DNA from: Dehalococcoidia bacterium
GTDB taxonomy: Bacteria; Chloroflexota; Dehalococcoidia; UBA2979
Assembly: GCA_009379925.1 (NCBI GenBank)
Contig: WHSU01000001.1
Location: 124,001-188,000 of the forward strand
Reading direction: 5' to 3'
DNA: 64,000 nt
Below the pieces are notes generated by a model. That model was given only the letters and a program-made list of their open reading frames with translations. It was not told the origin of the DNA and did not search any database. Shown one piece after another: positions 57,354 through 64,000 of the stretch; positions within the stretch are counted from its first letter, which is position 1, and the number at the start of each line of letters is the position of its first letter. Position numbers and translations under genes: made by a program.

Positions 57354-58577
57354 CTAGGCGAACATCGGCTGCTGCTGCACGCGCTTCGGCAGCATCTGGG
57401 GCCACCAGTGGTCCTCGTATTCCGAGAACACACCGCTCAGCTTCGGCACCACCTCCGTGGCGACGCGCTTGATGTTCTGCATCGCCAGGTCGTGCGGGAC
57501 CGAGCCGATCTGGCAGAGCAGCATGAGATGCCCGACGTTGAGGTCGTGCGCCACCGCCTCCAGCTGCTCGGCGACCTGGTCCGCCGTCCCGGCGATGATG
57601 TTGCCACCCGCGCGCAGGTTCTCCCACGTCGAGACGGGCGGGCGCTCGCCGAACCGCCCCGTCTGTGCCAGCAGGCCGGCCTTCAGCGTGTCGAGCGTGC
57701 GGTACCCCGGCGCGTCGCCGAAGCCCGGGTAGACGTGCAGCATCTTGTTGTAGAAGTACTCCACGTGCGGGCCAAACTTCTCGGCCAGTTCGTCCTCGCT
57801 GTCGCCCACGGCGACCAGCTGGAGGAAGCCCGCGCGATAGGGGTTGCGGTCGACGCCCAGCTCCTCGGCCTTGTTCCAGAACCCGTCCATGACCTGCTTG
57901 CCGCGCTTGAAGCCGCTGTAGGAGAGGTAGGCGTAGTTGTAGTCGTTCTTCAGGCACCACTCCCACGTCTCGATGGACCCGGCGCCCGGCACCCAGATGG
58001 GCGGGTGCGGCTTCTGAATCGGCCGTGGCCAGATGTTCACGTAGCGCAGCTTGAAGAAGCGGCCGTCCCACGCGAACACGTCGGGCTCACTCCACGCCTT
58101 CACGATCAGCTCGGCGGCCTCCGCGTACTTGTCGCGCAGCAGCGCGGGGTTCGAGCCGTAGGCGTAGTTCGTGTCCATGCTGGTGCCGGTGGGGAACCCG
58201 GACACCATCCGCCCGCCGCTGATGCAGTCGAGCATCGCCATCTCCTCGGCGACGCGCGTGGGCGGGTCGTAGAGGGCAATCGAGTTGCCCATGACGATAA
58301 GCGCCACGTCCTTCGTGCGCCGCGCCAGGGAGGCGGCCATCAGGTTCGGCGACGGCATGTAGCCGTAGGCGTTCTGGTGATGCTCGTTTACGCAGATGCC
58401 GTCGAACCCCATGTGCGCGGCGTACTCGAGTTCATCGAGCGTGTCGTTGTACATCTGATGCGCTCGCTCGGGGTCGAAGAGATGGCTTGGCACGTCTACC
58501 CAGACGCTCCGGTACTTCTCGTCGAAGTCCTGTGGCAACTCGCGGTACGGGTGCAGGTGAAACATCTCGAGCTTCAT
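57354..58577 (-). CDS. LLM class flavin-dependent oxidoreductase
   Basis: A 407-residue luciferase-like protein of the long form similar to alkanal/nitrilotriacetate-type monooxygenases. FDGICVNEHHQNAYG is the typical strand-helix (conserved NEHHQ), ISGGRMVSGFPTG the flavin loop and PPIWVPGAGSIETWEWC the C-terminal barrel. Substrate unknown. GAGAGGGAG precedes ATG 58577. Confidence 0.93.
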   Translation of the reverse strand: MKLEMFHLHPYRELPQDFDEKYRSVWVDVPSHLFDPERAHQMYNDTLDELEYAAHMGFDGICVNEHHQNAYGYMPSPNLMAASLARRTKDVALIVMGNSIALYDPPTRVAEEMAMLDCISGGRMVSGFPTGTSMDTNYAYGSNPALLRDKYAEAAELIVKAWSEPDVFAWDGRFFKLRYVNIWPRPIQKPHPPIWVPGAGSIETWEWCLKNDYNYAYLSYSGFKRGKQVMDGFWNKAEELGVDRNPYRAGFLQLVAVGDSEDELAEKFGPHVEYFYNKMLHVYPGFGDAPGYRTLDTLKAGLLAQTGRFGERPPVSTWENLRAGGNIIAGTADQVAEQLEAVAHDLNVGHLMLLCQIGSVPHDLAMQNIKRVATEVVPKLSGVFSEYEDHWWPQMLPKRVQQQPMFA

Positions 58578-58791
58578 GGGACTCCCTCTCCGGGGGCGGG
58601 TGGGGGTTGCCGAGGCGGGCGCGGGGGCCGTCCGGCGCGCCTCGGACCCGCGTGGCGCGCACTGCGCGCGTTCTAGCACAGACAACCTGTACGCGTCGAA
58701 CACGCTGCTGATGAAGTTGCTGGGCATTCTCCAAGTTGCGCTCACAGCATGACTCATGCATAGAGCGAGGGAAGCAACTCAGGGAGTGACG

Positions 58792-59112
58792 ATGGCTGAC
58801 GCAGGAGGCCACGCGCCAGACCGGCGCTTGCCGCGCACACGCTATGGGGACCCGCTTCCCGATGTTGATGTCCCTCACACTCAATTGGGAACGCGGATGA
58901 ACCGCTCCGGCAACCGCTACCGACAGGCACGTGAATGGATGCTCTCGCGTGGCAAACTCACCGCGACGCGAGATATCGACTTTACGGATCACTCCAGTCC
59001 CGACACCCACGACTCTCCCCACCAGCACCGCCTCACGCCGAACAACCCCGCATCCGCACCGCATGGCGGCTATCATCGGGGGACGGCAACACCACTGGAG
59101 TGGCCACCATGA
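58792..59112 (+). CDS. Stand-alone polymorphic-toxin type 24-like protein
   Basis: A 106-residue protein made almost only of one motif series: PHTQLGTR at 28-35, RYRQAREWM at 42-50, DIDFTDH at 61-67, PHQHR at 76-80 and GGYHRGTATPLEWP at the end. This order and spacing resemble the C-terminal 'type 24' toxin domain of large polymorphic toxins, where PHQH and DHxxP are conserved. No export domain is attached. GGGAG lies six bases before ATG 58792. Its stop overlaps the next ATG (ATGA), the arrangement of a toxin and its antidote. Base composition is lower in GC than neighbours. Toxicity is inferred. Confidence 0.65.
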   Translation: MADAGGHAPDRRLPRTRYGDPLPDVDVPHTQLGTRMNRSGNRYRQAREWMLSRGKLTATRDIDFTDHSSPDTHDSPHQHRLTPNNPASAPHGGYHRGTATPLEWPP

Positions 59113-59519
59113 CGAACGTCCGCACCGATGTCCGCGAACTTCGAATCCGCGACCGCGTCTCCGGCACGGATCGACTGGTCCCGTTGACAGCGCTGCTGAA
59201 GCGGATCCGAACCGTCGACCCCTCGCTGTTCGGCGGTGCCCCCTGGCTCGTGGAGCAAGGTGCGTACGGACGCGGCGAAGCTGTCACCGCCATCGAGGAT
59301 GCGCTTGAGTCTGCTGACAACTTCCAGACGGATCTGGAGGCGGTGTTCAGGACCCTGATCGCCGGCGACGACGAGTTCTACAACGTGGAACTCCGGCAGG
59401 TGGCCGGCACGATTTCGCTGGGCATCTTCGACAGCACCTTCCTGTTCGTTCGAGGGCCTCGGAGCTTCGTCGACGAAGTAGCGCGTTCCTTCTCGGAGGT
59501 CGAGTTCGTCGGCGACTAA
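59109..59519 (+). CDS. Putative immunity protein for the type 24-like toxin
   Basis: A 136-residue acidic cytosolic protein coupled by a 4-base overlap to the toxin-like gene. It has a mixed alpha/beta composition with AIEDALESADNFQTDLEAVF and SLGIFDSTFLFVRGPRSFVD, and no signal peptide or membrane helix. No immunity family can be named. The role rests on position and overlap. Confidence 0.55.
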   Translation: MTNVRTDVRELRIRDRVSGTDRLVPLTALLKRIRTVDPSLFGGAPWLVEQGAYGRGEAVTAIEDALESADNFQTDLEAVFRTLIAGDDEFYNVELRQVAGTISLGIFDSTFLFVRGPRSFVDEVARSFSEVEFVGD

Positions 59520-59605
59520 CCTCCCCCATCGCCTCACGCACTGCGGTACCATGTACCGCACGCATGTTCGATGCGGCGGCATGGTCGAGGTGGCGGGGGC
59601 CATCG

Positions 59606-62600
59606 ATGAGCGGCGAGAGCACCGACAGCACCGAGAGCACGGTCCTGGAGTCGTTCCACCCCGCGGTGCGGGCGTGGTTCGCGCGCCGCTTCGGCGCGCC
59701 CACCGACGCCCAGGCCGCCGGTTGGCCGTGCATCATCGAGCGGCGGCACACGCTGCTGGCCGCGCCCACGGGTTCCGGCAAGACACTGGCCGCCTTCCTC
59801 GTGGGCATCGACTCGCTGATCCGCGCCGCCGAAGCGGGCGAGCTGGCGGACGAGACCCGCATTGTCTACGTCTCGCCGCTGAAGGCGCTCGGCAACGACA
59901 TCCAGCGCAACCTGGAGGAGCCGCTTGCCGAGATCGTGGAGGTCGCCCGCGACCTCGGGTACGCGCTGCCGCCGATCACGACGGGCGTGCGCACCGGCGA
60001 CACCCCTCAGTCCGAGCGGCAGGCGATGGTGCGCCGTCCGCCGCACATCGTGATCACGACGCCCGAGTCGCTTTACCTCATGGTCACGGCGCAGCGCGCT
60101 CGCGAGACCCTTCGAGGCGTCCGCACCGTCATCGTGGACGAGATCCATTCGCTCGCGCGCGACCGGCGCGGCAGTCACCTGGCGCTCACGCTCGCCCGCC
60201 TGGAGCACGTCGTCACCAGCGGCGGCGCGGAGGCGCCGGCGCGCATCGGCCTCTCCGCGACCCAGCGGCCGATCGAGGCGATCGCCCACTTCCTTGTAGG
60301 GAACCGCCTCGTGGGGCAGCGGCCGGACGGCAGCCCACGCGACTGCGAGGTCGTAGACCTGGGCCATCAGCGCGACCTGGAGGTCCACATCGAGGTGCCG
60401 CCGAGCGACCTCGAAGCCGTGATGGCGAAGGAGCAGTGGTCGGACCTCTATGACCGGCTGGCGGCGCTGGTCACCGCCCACCACACGACGCTGATCTTCG
60501 TCAACACGCGCACGCTCTCCGAGCGCATCGCCCACCATCTTTCAGAACGGCTCGGCGAGGACGCGGTGGCGAGTCACCACGGGAGCCTCTCACGCGAGCG
60601 CCGCTTCCGCGTGGAGCAACGGCTGAAGGCGGGCGACCTGCGCGCGCTGGTAGCCACCGCCTCGCTGGAGCTGGGCATCGACATCGGCAGCATCGACCTG
60701 GTCTGCCAGGTGGGGTCGCCGAGGAGCATCGCGACTTTCCTCCAGCGCGTCGGCCGCTCGGGGCACGCCCTCGGCCTGCGCCCGCACGGGCGGCTCTTCC
60801 CCACGACGCGCGACGAGCTGGTGGAGTGCGCGGCGCTGGTTCGGGCCGTCCACGCCGGGCGCCTCGACCGCATCGTCCAGCCCGTCGCGCCGCTCGACGT
60901 GCTGGCGCAGCAGATCGTGGCGGAGACGGCGTGCGAAGACTGGGGCGAGGATGCGCTGTTCGACCTCTTCCGCTCGACCGCCCCGTTCGAGTGGCTGCTC
61001 CGCGGGGACTACGACGAGGTGCTGGACATGCTCGCGGACGGCCTCGGCGAGGGCGCCGGGCGCAGCACGCCGCTGATCCACCGCGACCGCATCAACCACG
61101 TGCTGCGCGCCCGCCGGGGCTCGCGCCTCACGGCGCTCACCAACGGCGGCACCATCCCGGAGATGGGCGACTACCGCGTGGTGGCGGAGCCCGAGGAAGT
61201 CTTGGTCGGCACCGTCAACGAGGACTTCGCGATGGAGAGCCGCGGCGGGGACATTTTCCTCCTCGGCACCACCTCGTGGCGCATCCAGCGCGTCGAGCAG
61301 AGCACGGTGCGCGTGGCGAACGCGCATGGCCAGCCACCGACGATCCCGTTCTGGCTCGGCGAGGCGCCCGGCCGCACGATCGAACTCTCCGAGGAGGTAG
61401 GGCGGCTACGTCGCGACATCGCCGCCGGCCTCGACGACCGCCCCTCCCTGCTGGCGATGCTCGAGGGTGAGTGCGCGCTGCCGCGCCTCGCGGCCGAGCA
61501 GGTGGTGGACTACCTCCGCGCGACGCGCGACGGGCTCGGACTGGTCCCCTCCGACACGGACGTGTTCTTCGAGCGCTTCTTCGACGACTCGGGCGGGCTG
61601 CAACTGGTGGTACACGCACCGTTCGGGCAGCGCATCAATCGCGCCTGGGGGCTGGCGCTACGCAAGCGGTTCTGTGTCGCGTTCGACTTCGAGCTGCAAG
61701 CGGCAGCGAACGACGACGCCATCCTGCTCTCGTCCGGCCCGCAGCACTCGTGGCCGTTGGAGGACGCGTTCCAGTGGGTCACCTCGCGCAACGCGGCGGA
61801 GTCCGTGGAACAGTCTGTGTTCTACGTACCGCTCTTCGGCACCCGCTGGCGCTGGAACGCCACGCGCGCCCTCGCCATCGCGCGGCAACGAGGCGGCCGT
61901 CGCGTGCCGCCGTTCATCCAGCGCATGCGCGCGGACGACCTCATGGCCTCGGTCTTCCCGGAGCAGGTGGGCTGCCAGGAGAACCTGGACGGCCCCCTGA
62001 CGCTGCCCGACCACGTGCTGTTGCGTCAGACGATGCAGGACTGCCTCAATGAGGCGATGGACACCGAGGGCCTGGTGGAGGTCATGCGGCGCGTGGAGGC
62101 GGGCGAGATCCGCTATCACGCCATCGACACCGTCGAGCCCTCGCCCATGGCGCACGAGATCATCACCGGCCGCCCCTACACCTACCTCGACGACGCACCG
62201 ATCGAGGAGCGCCGCACGCGCGCCGTCACCCTGCGCCGGGCGCTGCCCGAAGACGCGCGCGACCTCGCCACGCTCGACCCGGACGCGATCGCCCGCGTCG
62301 CCGACGAAGCATGGCCGGACCCTCGCAACGCCGAGGAAACGCACGACGCCCTGCTCAGCCTCGTCGCCGTCGCCGAGCCGCTGGTCGAGGAATGGAGCGA
62401 GTTCCTCGAGGAGCTGCGGGCAGCCGGCCGCGCCTTCGCGTTCGAGGGGACCAACGGCGCCACCCTCTGGGCCCCCGCCGAGCACATCGATGTCGTGCGC
62501 GCGGTGTATCCGGACGCGGTGCTCCCCCACCTCGACCTGCCGCCGGGCGCCGCCACGCCGGTCGAGCACCGCGAGGCGGCGCGCTCCCTCCTGCTGCGCG

Positions 62601-63985
62601 GCCACGCCGAGGCCCTCGGTGTGGCGACGGCGGCAGAGTTCGCGGCGCGTACCGGACTCGCTGATGCGGACGCGCGACGCGGCCTCGAGATGCTGGAGGC
62701 GGGCGGGTTCGTGCTCCGCGGGCAGTTCACGAAACACTCGACGAACGGGACCGACGCGGACGAGTTCTGCGACCGACGACTGCTGGCGCGTATCCACCGC
62801 TACACCCTGGAGCGCCTGCGGCGCGAGATCGACCCGGTAGGCGGGCAGGACTACATGCGCTTCCTGCTGCGCTGGCAGCACCTTGCGCCGGGGACACAAC
62901 TCGAGGGCCGGGGCGGCGTGCGACACGCCCTCGGCCGCCTGCAGGGCTTCGAGGCGCCCGCGTCGGCGTGGGAGAGCGACCTGCTGCGCGCGCGCGTGCG
63001 CGACTACCAGCCCGGCTGGCTCGACGAGCTGTGCCTGGCCGGCGAGGCGGCGTGGGCGCGGCTCACGCCTCGACGAGAGCGCGGAGCGGCAGGGGATCCA
63101 CTCACCCTGAGCCCATCCAAGGGCGAGCGGACGCGCCTCCCCTCGAACCCCACGGCCACGCGTGCGACGCCCGTCACCATCGCCCAGCGCTCGGACCTCC
63201 CGGCGCTGCTCGCAGCCGTGCGCGGCTACGGCCCGCCCGCCGCCGCGCCGCCCGACGCCGGGGCGGCGGCCGAGGTGCTGGCGTTACTGCGGGAGCGCGG
63301 CGCGCTCTTCTTCGATGAGATCGTGCGTGGCACCCGGCGGCTGGTCACCGATGTCGAGCAGGGCATGCGCGAACTGATCGGGGGCGGCTTCGTCACCTCG
63401 GACGGGTTCCAGGGGCTGCGGGAGATCGCCGGCGGGCGCAAGCGTTCCGGCCGGCATGCCCGCCGCCCCTCGCCCTACCTGCGCGGCGGGCTGTTCGCCG
63501 GCGGCGGGCCGCCCGGACGGTGGTCGCTCGTCGAGGCGCCCGAGGTGGAGCCCGGCGAGGAAGAGACGCTGGCCGAGCACGCGGCGATGGTGCTGCTCCA
63601 GCGCTACGGCGTCGTCTTCCGCGACCTGGCCGTGCGCGAGAGCATCGCGGTGCCGTGGCGGCACCTGCTGCGCGCCCTGCGGCGCTTCGAGGACCGCGGC
63701 GTCGTCCGAGGCGGGCGCTTCGTCTCCGGCTTCGCCGGCGAGCAGTACGCGCTGCCGGAGGCCCTGACGCAGCTGCGCAAGGTGCGCAACGAGCCGCACG
63801 GCGGCGAGCGCGTGGTCGTGAGCGCCGTGGACCCTATGAACCTCACCGGCATCGTCTTCCCCGGCGTGCGCGTCCCTGCACAGCCGGGCCGCACCGTCGA
63901 GTACGTCGACGGCATCCCCTCGACGGGGACCACCGTGCGAGGGCGCTCGGACGCCGGTCTCCGCGAGGTGGCCGCCGGCGGCTAA
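59606..63985 (+). CDS. lhr: Lhr-type DEAD/DEAH helicase
   Basis: A 1459-residue large helicase-related protein. APTGSGKTLAAFLVG is motif I, VSPLKALGNDI motif Ia, DEIHSLARDRRG motif II, GLSATQRPIEAIAHFL motif III, and LRALVATASLELGIDIGSIDL with QRVGRSGHALG motifs V and VI. The long C-terminal winged-helix and Lhr-core parts follow. Lhr acts on DNA or RNA-DNA hybrids in repair. At about residue 1165 an in-frame insertion of a dispersed repeat encodes PLTLSPSKGERTRLPS in a linker. ATG 59606 is used, with a G-rich site upstream. The last residues end at 63985. Confidence 0.93.
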   Translation: MSGESTDSTESTVLESFHPAVRAWFARRFGAPTDAQAAGWPCIIERRHTLLAAPTGSGKTLAAFLVGIDSLIRAAEAGELADETRIVYVSPLKALGNDIQRNLEEPLAEIVEVARDLGYALPPITTGVRTGDTPQSERQAMVRRPPHIVITTPESLYLMVTAQRARETLRGVRTVIVDEIHSLARDRRGSHLALTLARLEHVVTSGGAEAPARIGLSATQRPIEAIAHFLVGNRLVGQRPDGSPRDCEVVDLGHQRDLEVHIEVPPSDLEAVMAKEQWSDLYDRLAALVTAHHTTLIFVNTRTLSERIAHHLSERLGEDAVASHHGSLSRERRFRVEQRLKAGDLRALVATASLELGIDIGSIDLVCQVGSPRSIATFLQRVGRSGHALGLRPHGRLFPTTRDELVECAALVRAVHAGRLDRIVQPVAPLDVLAQQIVAETACEDWGEDALFDLFRSTAPFEWLLRGDYDEVLDMLADGLGEGAGRSTPLIHRDRINHVLRARRGSRLTALTNGGTIPEMGDYRVVAEPEEVLVGTVNEDFAMESRGGDIFLLGTTSWRIQRVEQSTVRVANAHGQPPTIPFWLGEAPGRTIELSEEVGRLRRDIAAGLDDRPSLLAMLEGECALPRLAAEQVVDYLRATRDGLGLVPSDTDVFFERFFDDSGGLQLVVHAPFGQRINRAWGLALRKRFCVAFDFELQAAANDDAILLSSGPQHSWPLEDAFQWVTSRNAAESVEQSVFYVPLFGTRWRWNATRALAIARQRGGRRVPPFIQRMRADDLMASVFPEQVGCQENLDGPLTLPDHVLLRQTMQDCLNEAMDTEGLVEVMRRVEAGEIRYHAIDTVEPSPMAHEIITGRPYTYLDDAPIEERRTRAVTLRRALPEDARDLATLDPDAIARVADEAWPDPRNAEETHDALLSLVAVAEPLVEEWSEFLEELRAAGRAFAFEGTNGATLWAPAEHIDVVRAVYPDAVLPHLDLPPGAATPVEHREAARSLLLRGHAEALGVATAAEFAARTGLADADARRGLEMLEAGGFVLRGQFTKHSTNGTDADEFCDRRLLARIHRYTLERLRREIDPVGGQDYMRFLLRWQHLAPGTQLEGRGGVRHALGRLQGFEAPASAWESDLLRARVRDYQPGWLDELCLAGEAAWARLTPRRERGAAGDPLTLSPSKGERTRLPSNPTATRATPVTIAQRSDLPALLAAVRGYGPPAAAPPDAGAAAEVLALLRERGALFFDEIVRGTRRLVTDVEQGMRELIGGGFVTSDGFQGLREIAGGRKRSGRHARRPSPYLRGGLFAGGGPPGRWSLVEAPEVEPGEEETLAEHAAMVLLQRYGVVFRDLAVRESIAVPWRHLLRALRRFEDRGVVRGGRFVSGFAGEQYALPEALTQLRKVRNEPHGGERVVVSAVDPMNLTGIVFPGVRVPAQPGRTVEYVDGIPSTGTTVRGRSDAGLREVAAGG
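63100..63131 (+). repeat. Dispersed repeat copy inserted in the helicase gene
   Basis: CTCACCCTGAGCCCATCCAA followed by GGGCGAGCGG is a near copy of the minus-strand element at 44948-44978. It lies in frame in the linker of the helicase and is read as TLSPSKGERT. Confidence 0.75.
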
Positions 63986-64000
63986 CCCGGCGCTGGAAGG

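Overview
The window is a 64 kb piece of a GC-rich (roughly 70 percent by eye) bacterial chromosome with no rRNA or tRNA genes visible. The gene mix suggests a free-living Chloroflexota relative (Dehalococcoidia or Tepidiformia type): many CaiB-type CoA transferases, enoyl-CoA hydratases, luciferase-like monooxygenases and alpha/beta hydrolases, a STAND/TPR regulator with a SARP output, a multi-TM histidine kinase, Lhr helicase and a UGSC-family selenoprotein. That lineage is inferred from gene content only.

Layout. 1-7.7 kb: truncated alpha/beta hydrolase, aldo/keto reductase, DUF169 protein, two tandem membrane-anchored Rieske-fold-like proteins without cluster ligands, a LolA-like protein, an Excalibur-domain membrane protein, and RibD-like and DGPF-domain proteins. 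7.9-11.6 kb: a giant MalT-like ATPase/TPR/SARP regulator followed by a 33-codon secreted peptide gene and a strongly structured RNA. 11.7-22 kb: CapA-like lipoprotein, hydrolase, CoA transferase, cupredoxin, ECF sigma/anti-sigma pair, beta-propeller protein, DM13 protein and a Tat lipoprotein. 22-34 kb: OmpR-type two-component pair, acyl-CoA synthetase, LLM oxidoreductase, LemA-HtpX pair, a second histidine kinase with two receiver proteins, and a glucan phosphorylase. 34-44.9 kb: amidohydrolase, a lower-GC patch with a probably frameshifted membrane gene, a sensor-LuxR gene interrupted by TGA, SDR, a thioredoxin-like/UGSC selenoprotein operon, NIPSNAP, RsgA and a zinc-ribbon protein. 45-64 kb: enoyl-CoA hydratases, SDR, three tandem ~60-residue paralogues, a DinB-SIS-hydrolase-DUF3052 operon, acyl-CoA dehydrogenase, methyltransferase, LLM oxidoreductase, a free-standing type-24-like toxin/immunity pair and a 1459-residue Lhr helicase.

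Themes. Envelope and redox proteins (cupredoxin, DM13, Rieske-like pair, LolA-like, lipoproteins) and CoA-ester metabolism dominate. The strongest leads for undescribed biology are the TPR-SARP regulator with its tiny exported peptide, the triplicated cationic small proteins at 47.5-48.2 kb, the compact toxin/immunity pair at 58.8-59.5 kb, the UGSC selenoprotein operon, and the Rieske-fold pair that kept the disulfide but lost its cluster ligands. Several genes need non-standard reading: ATC and CTG starts, a Sec codon, an in-frame TGA and two probable frameshifts.
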